Assembly: GCA_965203635.1 (NCBI GenBank)
Contig: OZ241903.1
Coordinates: 2,604,001 to 2,668,000 of the forward strand
DNA: 64,000 nt
Origin: Aldehydirespirator sp965203635
GTDB lineage: Bacteria > Actinomycetota > Acidimicrobiia > Acidimicrobiales > Aldehydirespiratoraceae
Direction: 5' to 3'
Part shown: piece by piece, positions 17,038-29,428 of the stretch
How the letters are laid out: each line of letters begins with the position of its first letter
How positions within the stretch are numbered: position 1 is the stretch's first letter
Notes under the pieces: model-generated
Database searches by the model: none
Seen by the model: the letters and a program-made list of their open reading frames with translations, nothing else
Told to the model about the DNA's origin: nothing
Made by a program: the position numbers and the translations under genes

Positions 17038-18219
17038 TCAGATGATCGCGGTCTCGACGAACGGCTCGGCCCGGGCGATCCGCTCGTAGCCGAGTTCTGA
17101 CAGGTCGAGCGTGCGGTACTCGCCGTAGCACAGCAGTTCCGCCACCGCCCGTCCCATGGCCGGCGACTGCTGCACGCCGTGGCCCGAGAAACCGTTGATG
17201 AACAAGAAGTTCCCCACCTCGGTGTGGGGTCCGACGACTGCGTTGTGGTCGAAGTAGTTGTAGGCGTAGTGCCCGGCCCAGCGGCTGGTGACCTTGATGC
17301 GCTCGAAGGCGGGAACCCGGTGCGCCAGGACGGGCCAGACCTTCTCCTCGAAGATGTCGTGGTCCATGTCGAAGTCGTCGAAGGCAGCCGCGGGGTCGAC
17401 GTCGGGCGGGCACCCGGTCATGTAGGCCGCGCCGTCGCTGCGCACGTGCACCCCGCTCGGGTCGATGGTCAGGGGCAGGTCCCGCTCCAACGGCTCGGCC
17501 GCCTCGAAGATCCATGTGAACCGCTTGCGGGGCTCTACCGGCACTTCGAGGCCGGCCATGGCCGCGGTTCGGGCCGCCCGCGGACCGGTGGCGTTGACCA
17601 GCGCGCCGCAGCCGACGCGGCCACCGGATGCCAGCTTCACCCCGGTCACGGTGTCTCCGGAGCAGTCGATGCCGACCACCTCGTCGGTGACATAGGTGGC
17701 GCCGTTGCGGCGGGCCTGGCGCCGCCACCAGTCGAACACCGTCCCGGAGTCCCACCAGCCCTCGTCGACGAGGTTGTGGCTGCCGCACACGATGTCGTCG
17801 ACGTTGTAGAACGGGTAGGCGGCCGCGATCTCGGCGGGGGTCATGATCACCGTGCCCGCGCCGAGGGAGGCCTGCACCCGCTGATTGTCCCGGAGGACCG
17901 CCGCGGCGGCCTCGTCGCCGGCCAGGTACATGTAGCCGAAGTGGTTGACGGGCACCTCGGGCGCCTCCGGGTCGCCCATCCAGTCCCGGAAGTCGCGCAC
18001 GAACTCGGCGCCGAACTGCGAGACGCGGATGTTGACCTCAGTCGAGAATTGCTGGCGCATGCAGCTGTTGGTACGCGCCGTGGAGCTGTACTCGTAGGTC
18101 GGGTCGCGCTCCACCACCAGGATCGTGCCGTCGAAGTCGGGATTGCGCGACAGGAAGAACGCGACCGAGGAGCCCATGATCGCCCCGCCAGCGATCACGA
18201 TGTCGTAGGAGTTCTTCAA
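17038..18219 (-). CDS. FAD-dependent oxidoreductase, DAO/FOXRED1-like
   Basis: A 393-residue flavoprotein of the D-amino-acid/sarcosine oxidase superfamily. The N-terminal FAD-binding fold is DIVIAGGAIMGSSVAFFL, followed by RTNSCMRQQFSTE in the flavin-contact region, the second FAD segment LVNATGPRAARTAAMAG and a C-terminal FINGFSGHGVQQSPAMGRAVAEL. The last resembles FOXRED1-type members. The Cys that covalently holds flavin in monomeric sarcosine oxidase is not present at the YAYNYFDHN position. The start is TTG overlapping the hydantoinase stop (TTGA), so it is translationally coupled to it. Likely oxidises an N-alkyl amino acid or similar amine released by the hydantoinase pathway (inference). 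Confidence 0.82.
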   Translation of the reverse strand: MKNSYDIVIAGGAIMGSSVAFFLSRNPDFDGTILVVERDPTYEYSSTARTNSCMRQQFSTEVNIRVSQFGAEFVRDFRDWMGDPEAPEVPVNHFGYMYLAGDEAAAAVLRDNQRVQASLGAGTVIMTPAEIAAAYPFYNVDDIVCGSHNLVDEGWWDSGTVFDWWRRQARRNGATYVTDEVVGIDCSGDTVTGVKLASGGRVGCGALVNATGPRAARTAAMAGLEVPVEPRKRFTWIFEAAEPLERDLPLTIDPSGVHVRSDGAAYMTGCPPDVDPAAAFDDFDMDHDIFEEKVWPVLAHRVPAFERIKVTSRWAGHYAYNYFDHNAVVGPHTEVGNFLFINGFSGHGVQQSPAMGRAVAELLCYGEYRTLDLSELGYERIARAEPFVETAII

Positions 18220-21200
18220 GTCACATAGCCCTGGGCGAGATCGTTGGCGGCCGCGGCCGGGTCGCGCTCGGCCGGGTCGCCGAAGCCGCCGCCGCCGGGA
18301 AGCTCCAGGATCAGCCGCCGGCCCGCGGGCACGGTCTGCTTGCCCTTGGACCCGAAGGGCGTGCCGTCGTCGAGGCGCACGGCGCCGCGGGCGCCGTCAC
18401 TGCCGCCCGCCCGGCCCCGGGCCGGGTTGTCGACCCGGTCGAACATGGCCGAGAACTCGAACAGGTACCCGTCGGCCGGGCCGATCTCGATGACCTGGCC
18501 CAACCCGCCCCGGAAGCGGCCCGCTCCGCCGCTGCCCGGCCGGATCTCCTTGCGCCACACGATGATCGGGCCCACCTGCTCGGTGGCCTCGACGCTCATG
18601 GTCCGCACTCCCGACGGGAAGGCGGTGGCGGTGAGGCCGTCCAGTCCCGGCCGGGCGCCGCTGCCGCCGCTGTTGAACATCAGCATCTCGACGGGTGGGC
18701 GCGGGTCGGCCGCATCGGCGCTGCGGGCGCTGGCCTGGAAGTTCCACAGCGCCCCGGACCCCTCGGCCGGAACGACATCGGGCAGGGCCTGAGCGATCGC
18801 GCCCAGGCCCAGGTCGGTGACGAAGTGGCCGATCACGTGCCGTATCGCCACCGGGTCGGGCTCGACCGCGTTGAGGATCGCTCCCGGCGGGGCGCTCACC
18901 GTGAAGGGCAGCAGCGAGGCGTAGTTGTTGGGCAGCTCCGGTGCCAGCGCCACCAGCATCCCGTAGGTGAAGTACGCCTGGGCGTAGGTGAGGGGCACGT
19001 TGATGCCGAACGGGCTCACCGGCGACGTCCCGGTGAAGTCGGCGTGCATGCCCTCGTCGGAGACGGTCACCGCGACGGTCAGGGTGACCGGGTCGCCGTA
19101 GCCGTCGACCCGCATCGTGTTGCGGTAGACGCCGTTGGGGACTCTCTCCAGCGCGTCGAGGGTGGCTCGCCGGGTGCGGTCGAATACGAAGGCGGCCAAC
19201 TCTTCCAGGTCGGTCAGGCCGAACTCGGCCAGCATGTCGAGCAGCCGCCGGCGGCCGGTCTCGTTGGAGGCGGCCAGGCCGTGTATGTCGCCGATCACCT
19301 GGTCGGGCTCCCGGACGTTGCAGCGCACGATGTCGACCAGGTCCCGGTTGAGCCGGCCCCGGTCGGCCCATCGCATGATCGGTATGCGGATGCCCTCCTC
19401 GTACAGCTCGCGGGCGTCGGGGCCGAACCCTCGCCCGCCGATGTCGACGACGTGCGCGGTCGAGGCGAAGAAGCCGATGAGGGTGCCGGGTTCGTCGCCG
19501 TCCGGGCCGCCTGGCCCGTCCGGGTCGTCGTCGAACACTGGTGTGGCCACGGTGATGTCGTGAAGGTGGCCGGTGCCCTTCCACGGGTCGTTGGTGAGGT
19601 ACACGTCGCCGGGGCGCATGCTCTCGGTCCCGATCTCGTTGATGAAATGGCTCAGGGACGCGGCCATCGTGTTGACATGGCCCGGCGTCCCGGTGACGGC
19701 CTGGGCGATCAGACGGCCCCTGTGGTCGAAGACCCCTGCCGAGAGGTCGCCGGCCTCCCGCACCGACGTCGAGAACGCGGTGCGCACCAGGGTCAGGGCC
19801 TGCTCCTCGACGACCGATATCAGCCGGTTCCACATGATCTGCATCGGGACCTCGCGCTGGGCGCTGAACACCGGCAGGCTCGACGCCGCGCCCCGGTCGC
19901 CCCGGTCGCGTCCGGCGATCCTGAGGGTCAGGTCGGGCTGGACCACCGCGGCGTGCTGGGATCCGACCACTGTCGTGGTCTGGTCCTCGATGATCAGGGC
20001 CGGGCCGGCCACGGTGTCGCCCGCCGAGAGCTCGCTGCGCTCGTACAGGGCGGAGGCCACCATGGCTCCTGTGGCCGGGTCGTAGACGGATCGGGTGCCG
20101 GCGGAGGCCCGGGTACGGGCCGCGGGGAGATCCTCCACCAGTTCCGGCGCGGCGCGCTGCGACGACACCCGCACCGACCAGCTCACCGCCTCGATGGCCA
20201 GGCCCTCGATGGCCCGGCCGAAGAAGGCCTCGTAGGCCTTGACGAACGTGGTGGTGAGCTCCTGGGCGGCGATCTCGTCGAAGTCTCCCCGGGGCAGGGT
20301 CACCGGGATCTCCCAACCCTGCCCCCGGTATCTCATCAACACCTCCCGCTCGACGGTGACGGCCTCCGAGGTGCCCATCCGCACGAAGGCCTCGGCTTCC
20401 GCGGCCAGTTCTTCGAGCACTCTCTGGACGCCTTCGGTGTCGAAGTGGTCGGAGGTGGTGTAGAAGCTGCGGGTGGCCTCGTAGGAGAACGGGGCGAGCA
20501 GGAACCCGATGGCTGAGCCGACCCCCGCGCCGACCGGCACCAGAACCTCGTCTATGCCCAGCTTGTCGATGAGGCGGCAGGCGTGCAGCGGTGCGGCCCC
20601 GCCGAAGGCGACCATCGAGTAGCCGGCCAGGTCCTTGCCGCTCTCCACTGCATGGGTCCGGGCCGCGTTGGCCATGTTCTCGTCGACCACCTCGACAACC
20701 CCGACCGCGGCGTCGTCGTCGTCGAGACCGAGGGGCTCGCCCACGCAGTCGCGCAGGGCGCGAGCAGCGCCCTGTGGCGCCAGGGAGATGTCCGGCGCCA
20801 GGAAGTTCTCCGGGTGCAGGCGCCCGAGCTGCACGTTGGCGTCGGTCACGGTCGCGGCCGTCCCGCCGAGGGCGTAGCAGGCAGGGCCGGGGTCGGCGCC
20901 GGCGCTCTGCGGGCCCACCCGTATCTGGCTCAGCGCGTCGACCGCGGCGATGGACCCGCCGCCCGCGCCGATCTCGATCATCTCGATGGTCGGGACCGAG
21001 ATCGGCATGCCGCTGCCCTTCTTGAAGCGGGCGGTGCGGGCCGTCTCGAAGGTCTTGGCCGTGCGGGGCGAGCAGTCCTCGATCAGCGCGATCTTGGCGG
21101 TGGTGCCGCCCATGTCGTAGGAGACGATCCGGTCGCGGCGATGGACGCGGGCCAAGTGAGCGGCGAAGATCGCTCCCCCGGCCGGCCCGGACTCCACCAG

Positions 21201-21986
21201 CCTCACCGGGAACGCGGCTGCGGCCTCGCTGCTGATCAGGCCCCCGCCGGAGTGGATCAGCAGCAGCGGGCAGGCCGCGCCCATGCGGCGCAGCTCGGAC
21301 TCGAGCCTGCGCAGGTACGAGGCGATGAGCGGCTGCACGTAGGCGTTGGCACAGACCGTGTTGAACCGCTCGAATTCCCGCATCTGGGGCGAGACCTCAC
21401 AGCTCAGAGACACCGCGATCGACGGGTCGGCCTCATGCAGCAGGTCCCGGAACCTGCGCTCATGGTCCGGGTTCCGGTAGCTGTGCATGAACCCGACCGC
21501 CACCGACGTGTAGCCGCCGTCCACCAGCCGGGTGACTAGGTCTCGGGCGAGCCGATCGTCGAACGGCAGCAGCACCTCGCCGCGGGCGCCGATGCGCTCG
21601 GGCACGACGTAGCGGTCCTTGCGCTCGATGAGCGGCGCGGGCAGCACGATGTTGAGGTCGTACTGCTCGAAGCGGCTCTCGGTGCGGGTCTCGATCACGT
21701 CACGGAACCCGGCTGTGGTGACCAGCGCGGTCCTGGCACCGCGGCGCTCGATCAGGGCGTTGGTGGCCAGGGTGGTGCCGTGGATGATCTGCGTGAGCTT
21801 GTCGAGGGTTGTGCCCTCCCGCTCGATGACGGCCGAGATGCCGGCAAGCACTGCCTCCTCGGGCCGCTGGTGGGTTGTGAGCACCTTGATGGACGCGAAC
21901 GTGCCGTCGGGCCGTTCGAGGGCGACGTCGGTGAACGTCCCGCCGACGTCCACCCCGATCCGGGGAGCGGCCGCGGCGGGTTCCAT
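18216..21986 (-). CDS. Fused hydantoinase/5-oxoprolinase (HyuA-HyuB)
   Basis: A 1256-residue ATP-dependent cyclic amidase. Residues 1-700 are HyuA: GVDVGGTFTDVALERPDG and YDMGGTTAKIAL are the actin-fold phosphate loops, and VESGPAGGAIFAA and EIGAGGGSIAAVD are conserved. From about residue 725 it is HyuB (MQIMWNRLISVVEEQALTLV, FLTNDP-type YLTNDPWKGTGHLHD, then the C-terminal LPGGGGFGDPAERD). Many bacteria split these into two genes; the fused form resembles eukaryotic 5-oxoprolinase and some actinobacterial enzymes. It opens five-membered imide rings with ATP hydrolysis. Candidate substrates are hydantoins, N-methylhydantoin or 5-oxoproline. It ends in a 4-base overlap with the FAD oxidoreductase. 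Confidence 0.93.
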   Translation of the reverse strand: MEPAAAAPRIGVDVGGTFTDVALERPDGTFASIKVLTTHQRPEEAVLAGISAVIEREGTTLDKLTQIIHGTTLATNALIERRGARTALVTTAGFRDVIETRTESRFEQYDLNIVLPAPLIERKDRYVVPERIGARGEVLLPFDDRLARDLVTRLVDGGYTSVAVGFMHSYRNPDHERRFRDLLHEADPSIAVSLSCEVSPQMREFERFNTVCANAYVQPLIASYLRRLESELRRMGAACPLLLIHSGGGLISSEAAAAFPVRLVESGPAGGAIFAAHLARVHRRDRIVSYDMGGTTAKIALIEDCSPRTAKTFETARTARFKKGSGMPISVPTIEMIEIGAGGGSIAAVDALSQIRVGPQSAGADPGPACYALGGTAATVTDANVQLGRLHPENFLAPDISLAPQGAARALRDCVGEPLGLDDDDAAVGVVEVVDENMANAARTHAVESGKDLAGYSMVAFGGAAPLHACRLIDKLGIDEVLVPVGAGVGSAIGFLLAPFSYEATRSFYTTSDHFDTEGVQRVLEELAAEAEAFVRMGTSEAVTVEREVLMRYRGQGWEIPVTLPRGDFDEIAAQELTTTFVKAYEAFFGRAIEGLAIEAVSWSVRVSSQRAAPELVEDLPAARTRASAGTRSVYDPATGAMVASALYERSELSAGDTVAGPALIIEDQTTTVVGSQHAAVVQPDLTLRIAGRDRGDRGAASSLPVFSAQREVPMQIMWNRLISVVEEQALTLVRTAFSTSVREAGDLSAGVFDHRGRLIAQAVTGTPGHVNTMAASLSHFINEIGTESMRPGDVYLTNDPWKGTGHLHDITVATPVFDDDPDGPGGPDGDEPGTLIGFFASTAHVVDIGGRGFGPDARELYEEGIRIPIMRWADRGRLNRDLVDIVRCNVREPDQVIGDIHGLAASNETGRRRLLDMLAEFGLTDLEELAAFVFDRTRRATLDALERVPNGVYRNTMRVDGYGDPVTLTVAVTVSDEGMHADFTGTSPVSPFGINVPLTYAQAYFTYGMLVALAPELPNNYASLLPFTVSAPPGAILNAVEPDPVAIRHVIGHFVTDLGLGAIAQALPDVVPAEGSGALWNFQASARSADAADPRPPVEMLMFNSGGSGARPGLDGLTATAFPSGVRTMSVEATEQVGPIIVWRKEIRPGSGGAGRFRGGLGQVIEIGPADGYLFEFSAMFDRVDNPARGRAGGSDGARGAVRLDDGTPFGSKGKQTVPAGRRLILELPGGGGFGDPAERDPAAAANDLAQGYVT

Positions 21987-21988
21987 CG

Positions 21989-22792
21989 CTAGAGGTCCTC
22001 GACCGCCGGGAAGGTGCTGGGCGGCACGATGTCCACGGTGGCCGAGCGCTGCTGGGCCAGCATCCCGCCGTCCACCCGCAGCGTTTCCCCGGTGATGTAC
22101 GCCGCCTCGTCGGAGGCCAGGAACAGCGCAGCTCCGGTCATGTCGAGGGGCTCGCCGATCCGGCCCAGGGGCACGTTCTCGCCCCGCAGGGCCCGCTCCC
22201 CCGCCGTCATGCCGCTGGTGTCTATCGCCCCCGGCACCAGCGCGTTGACCCGCACGTTGTAGGGGCCGAGGTCCAGCGCCATCGCTCGGGTGAGGGCCTC
22301 GATCCCGCCCTTGGTGGCGTCGTAGGCGGTGAACGACCGGTGGGCCCGGGTGGCGCCACCCGAACTCATGTTGACGATGCTGCCGCCGCCCTGCTCAGCC
22401 ATGATGCGGGCCACCGGGTGCGACACCAGGAAGTGCCCGGTCAGGTTGACGTCGATGATGCGCCGCCACCATTCCTCGTCGGCCTCGAGGAAGTGCAGCA
22501 TCGGACTCACAATGCCGGCGTTGTTGACCAGCACGTCGATCCGGCCGTGCGCAGCCATGACCGAATCCACCATGGCGCCCACCTGAGCGCTGTCGGACAC
22601 GTCGGCCGGCGCAGCCAAGGCCGCGCCTCCGGCGTCGTGTATGGCCAGCGCAGTCGCGTCCGCCGATCCGGCCTCGACGTCATTGACCGCAACTGCCGAT
22701 CCGGCCCCAGCGAAGCGCTCGGCGATGGCCCGCCCGATACCCCGCCCGGCCCCGGTGACCAGGACAACCTTGCCCCTCAAGGAGTCGTGCAC
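21989..22792 (-). CDS. Short-chain dehydrogenase/reductase
   Basis: A 267-residue classical SDR: TGAGRGIG glycine motif, NNAG, catalytic Ser in NMSSGGAT, YDATK for the Tyr/Lys pair and a C-terminal GGMLAQQ. The start is GTG 22792, preceded five bases upstream by GGGAGGTG; a TTG further up would place that ribosome binding site inside the gene. It ends two bases before the hydantoinase ATG, so it belongs to the same operon. Substrate unknown, but linkage to the hydantoinase and permease suggests a hydroxy or keto intermediate of the same route. Confidence 0.88.
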   Translation of the reverse strand: MHDSLRGKVVLVTGAGRGIGRAIAERFAGAGSAVAVNDVEAGSADATALAIHDAGGAALAAPADVSDSAQVGAMVDSVMAAHGRIDVLVNNAGIVSPMLHFLEADEEWWRRIIDVNLTGHFLVSHPVARIMAEQGGGSIVNMSSGGATRAHRSFTAYDATKGGIEALTRAMALDLGPYNVRVNALVPGAIDTSGMTAGERALRGENVPLGRIGEPLDMTGAALFLASDEAAYITGETLRVDGGMLAQQRSATVDIVPPSTFPAVEDL

Positions 22793-22859
22793 CTGCTCAC
22801 CTCCCAAGCTGGCAGTACGGGCAGTTTATGAGAGGCCGCGCCCGCCGCCCGTGGCCGGC

Positions 22860-24503
22860 TCAGCCCGAATCCACCACCGCAGTGATGACCTCCACGTCCT
22901 GGTACTGGCGGTGGGTCACCGAGGTCGCGTAGTGGTTCAGCAGCCGCAGGGCGGCGTCGCGCTCGACCACGACCTCCAGGTCGCTCGCCTCGGGCTCGGA
23001 CAGCAGCATGATGCGCTCCTGGAGGTTCTGGGCCCCCGACGGCGCGGCCACGAACTCTGCCTCGATGGTGGCTCCGTGCAGGGTCACCGTGAGCCGCATC
23101 TCCCGGTTGGCGTCGTAGGAGTAGACGTCGGACTGGATGAGCACCATGAGCGCCTCCTCGGAGACCGCGGCCAGCCGGTGCTTGGCGTCCTCGCGGTCGA
23201 GGGGCAGGCTCCAGACGAACTCTGCGATCTCCTCGGCGCTGAAGGACGCCAGCGGCACGTCGATCCGGTGCCGGCCGGCCCGCCGCAGCCGCAGCACAGA
23301 CAGCGCCACCAGCACGATGCTGCCCGCGGTGAGGCCGTTGACCGCTCGGAAGCTCGTGCCGTCCCAGAGCAGCGTGGCAGCGACCTCGAAGGCGACTGCG
23401 GTGGCGATCGGCGCCCACATCGACGAGGGCATGCCGCGCCGCCCGATGGAGCTGACCGGGATCAACTTCCTGACCAGCAGGAACAGAACGAACACGATGT
23501 ACACCACCAGGAGGGCCCGCGGGACGGCCATGACCACCGCCTGCAGCTTGGGGCACACCGCCACCACGGCGAGCACCGCGACGATCGACGTGCCGATACG
23601 GCGGGGGTCGCTGCCGCTCTGCCTCATCGCGATCGGCCCTGCCGGCGAGTAGCCCAGCGGGATGGTGCCACCGATACCGGCGAGGATGCTCCCGGCGCCG
23701 ATGCGGGTATTGGCCCGCTGCACCTCCCTGAAGTCGAGCACCGACCGCCCGGAGACGAACTGCGTCAACAGTGACGACGTGTTGGCTCTGGTCACCTGCA
23801 CCAGTGCCAGGATCAAGAACGACGGCACCAGCAGCGCCACCGCGGCGGCATCGAAGCCGCCGGACGGGATCCACCCCGACGTGGGCAGGCCGATCCATGC
23901 CGCATCAGCGAGGAGATCGGTCTCATATATCCCGTAGGCGCCGGCCGCGGCCGCACCGGCGGCGAGCCCCAGCGGCGGGGCCCAGGGCTGCAGCGCAGAG
24001 GGCCCGAACCGGTTCATCGTGTAGATGACTGCAGCAGTGAGCGCCATGGACACCGGAACCGCCCCCGGCCGGGCGGTCTCCGGTGCCTCGATGACACGGG
24101 CGAACACCGGCACCAGCGATACGCACGCCAGCAGCACCAGGGTGACGGAGAAGTCCAAGTCGATGATCGCTCGCAATCGCGCCAGCCGCAGGCCGCCTGC
24201 GATCTGGAACAACCCAGAGGCCACGACCAGTACCGCCAGCGTCACCACTCCGCCGAATTCGAGGGCCAGGATGCAGAACGGGAGGCTCATAGGGTCGGCC
24301 ATTGAGACGTAGAGGCTCTCTGATCGCAGCGGTCCCGCCCGCAGCAGCGACGCGGCGGTGACAACGGCGCACACGATGAGCGACGCCACGATGACCCTCG
24401 CCGGGTTCGCGCCCCTGCCCAGCTCCACCGCCACCAGCGGCGGAAGGATCACCCGTACTGCCGTCTGCAGCGAGACCTGCGCTATAGCGCCGAAGGCACG
24501 CAT
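22860..24503 (-). CDS. NCS2-like (xanthine/uracil permease family) transporter with cytoplasmic C-terminal domain
   Basis: A 547-residue membrane protein. Residues 1-405 hold about 12 membrane segments with NCS2-like landmarks: an opening QVSLQTAVRVILPPLVA segment, IGAGSILAGIGGTIPLGYSP in the position of the NCS2 glycine-rich loop, and CPKLQAVVMAVPRALL in place of the usual PKxxAL-IPxPVLG. Residues 415-547 form a soluble tail: AAVSEEALMVLIQ resembles the N-box of an RsbW-type ATPase but lacks its Asn, and the end (ALRLLNHYATSVTHRQYQDV) resembles the final RsbW strand-helix. Predicted role: uptake of a nucleobase-like or hydantoin-like ring, with a regulatory tail. It starts 16 bases after the uvrC stop. 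Confidence 0.72.
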   Translation of the reverse strand: MRAFGAIAQVSLQTAVRVILPPLVAVELGRGANPARVIVASLIVCAVVTAASLLRAGPLRSESLYVSMADPMSLPFCILALEFGGVVTLAVLVVASGLFQIAGGLRLARLRAIIDLDFSVTLVLLACVSLVPVFARVIEAPETARPGAVPVSMALTAAVIYTMNRFGPSALQPWAPPLGLAAGAAAAGAYGIYETDLLADAAWIGLPTSGWIPSGGFDAAAVALLVPSFLILALVQVTRANTSSLLTQFVSGRSVLDFREVQRANTRIGAGSILAGIGGTIPLGYSPAGPIAMRQSGSDPRRIGTSIVAVLAVVAVCPKLQAVVMAVPRALLVVYIVFVLFLLVRKLIPVSSIGRRGMPSSMWAPIATAVAFEVAATLLWDGTSFRAVNGLTAGSIVLVALSVLRLRRAGRHRIDVPLASFSAEEIAEFVWSLPLDREDAKHRLAAVSEEALMVLIQSDVYSYDANREMRLTVTLHGATIEAEFVAAPSGAQNLQERIMLLSEPEASDLEVVVERDAALRLLNHYATSVTHRQYQDVEVITAVVDSG

Positions 24504-24519
24504 GGTGGTCAGGCGGCGA

Positions 24520-26396
24520 TCATACGCGGCGGCTCAGGGCGGCGTGGATGTTCTCGGCCACCCCGTCGGGCAGCCAGGGCAGGGCTTTCAGCTCGTGCAA
24601 CTCGGCCCGCTGGACCGCCCGCACACCTCCGAGCTCCTTGGTCAGGCGGGCCTTGCGGACCGGGCCGAGGCCGGCTATCCCGTCGAGGGCCGAACGGGTC
24701 ATGCGCTTCTGGCGCAGCCGGCGGTGGTACTCGATGGCGAAGCGATGGCTCTCGTCACGGATGCGCTGGAGCATGTACAGCGCCTCCGACTGGCGCGGGA
24801 TGCGCACCGGCTCGGCCTGGCCGGGCACGTACACCTCCTCGAACTGCTTGGCCAGCGCCGCGGCCGGGATCTCGTGGTCGAGCCCCAGCTCCTGAAGCAC
24901 TCGCACGGCCACCCCCAGTTGCCCCTTGCCGCCGTCCACCAGCAGCAGCTGCGGCGGGTACGAGAATCTCCCGTCGCGGTCGGCCACCGGCCGGGACCGC
25001 TGCTCCAGGTAACCGGTGAGGCGCCGGGTCAGCACCTCGTGCATGGCCGCGAAGTCGTCGTTGCCGGGCACCGAACGCAGCCGGAACCTCCGATAATCCG
25101 ACTTCTTGGGCAGGCCGTCCTCCAGCACCACCATCGAGCCCACGTAGTCCTGGCCCGACAGGTGGCTCATGTCGTAGCACTCGATCCTCAGCGGCGAGGC
25201 GGCCAGCCCCAGCTCCTTCTGCAACTCGTTGAGGGCCCGGGCCCGGCTGTTGTGGTCGGTGCTGCGCTTGAGCCGGTGACGTGTGAACGACTCCTCCGCG
25301 TTGCGGGTGACGGTGGCCTGCAGTGCCCGTTTGGGGCCTCGCTGCGGAACACGGATCTCGACTCGCGAGCCCCGCATCTCGCTGAGCCACTCGGTGTAGA
25401 GCCCGGCCTGGGCCGGCGTGTCGGGGGCCAGCACGAGCTTGGGCCAGCCCAGCGGGTTGTCGTCGAAATACAGCCGCTCCAAGGCCCGGCTCACCAGCTC
25501 GGCCCGGTCGAGGTCCTCGGCCTTGTCGATCATGAACCCGCGGCGTCCCATCACCCGGCCCCGGCGCACGAAGAACACCTGCACCGCGGCCTCCAGGGCG
25601 TCGTCCACCAGGCCGATCACGTCGAAGTCCTCGTTGCGGGACCCCACCATCTGCTGGGTCTCGACTGCTTTGCGCACCGCGGCCAGGCGATCACGCAGCC
25701 GGGCGGCCCGCTCGTAGTCCAGCTCGCCGGCCGCGGCCGACATCTCGGATTCGAGGCGGTCCAGCACCGGGTCGCTGTCGCCCTCCAGGAAGCGCAGCAG
25801 CTCGGCCACCATCTCGGCGTAGTCGTCGGCCGAGACCTCGCCCACGCACGGTCCCGAGCACTTCTCGATGTGGTACAGCAGGCACGGCTTGCCCAGGCTG
25901 GCGTAGCGGCGGAACTTGCCGTCGGTGCAGGTGCGGATCGGGAACGTGCGCAGCAGCAGGTCGAGGGTGTCGCGGATGGCGTAGGCGTGGCCGTAGGGGC
26001 CGAAGTAGCGGTTGCCCTTGCGGCGCCGGCCCCGCATCACCATGGCCCGGGGCCACTCGTCGAGGGTGGTCACGCACAGGAACGGGTACGACTTGTCATC
26101 GGTGTAGCGCACGTTGAACCGGGGTTTGTGGCGCTGGATCAGCGAGAACTCGAGCATCAGGGCCTCGACCTCGTTGGCCACCTGGATCCACTCCACCGAC
26201 GCGGCGGCGTCCACCATCTGGCGGGTGCGCAGCGGCAGGTGCGAGCCGAAGTAGTTGTTCAGCCGGGAGCGCAGGCTCTTGGCCTTGCCGACGTAGATGA
26301 CCCGGCCCTCGGCGTCGAGGAACTGGTAGGACCCGGGCGCGTCCGGAACAGACCCCGCCGGAGGCCGTTTCAGCACAGCCCCGGCCGCAGGGCGCT

Positions 26397-26400
<4 letters not shown>
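24520..26400 (-). CDS. uvrC: Excinuclease ABC subunit C
   Basis: A 626-residue nuclease that makes both incisions in nucleotide excision repair. The N-terminal GIY-YIG domain (GSYQFLDAEGRVIYVGKAKSL), the Cys cluster (CTDGKFRRYASLGKPCLLYH, CSGPC), a UVR motif (residues 200-235), the RNase H-like C-terminal nuclease (IECYDMSHLSGQDYVGSMVV, LLVDGGKGQL) and helix-hairpin-helix repeats at the end are all present. The GTG start overlaps the uvrA stop (GTGA). A tandem GTG one codon upstream would also be in frame. Co-transcribed with uvrA. Confidence 0.96.
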
Positions 26401-29342
<2,942 letters not shown>

Positions 29343-29376
29343 GCTCTGACTCTACCCGCTGCCCCGATCCCTGTAG

Positions 29377-29390
29377 CGAACACTCGTTCG
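29377..29390. promoter_or_regulatory. SOS (LexA) box upstream of uvrA
   Basis: CGAACACTCGTTCG matches the actinobacterial LexA consensus CGAAC-N4-GTTCG perfectly. Placed just upstream of the predicted uvrA promoter, it implies DNA-damage induction of uvrA and uvrC. Confidence 0.85.
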
Positions 29391-29428
29391 CCATGGCTGT
29401 GGAATAGTGGATGGGCGAGAACGGCAGG

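Noticed and set aside
18397..20316. A long second frame inside the hydantoinase gene
   Set aside because: The product is a Gly/Arg/Pro/His-rich shadow without motifs. The HyuA-HyuB frame is unambiguous.
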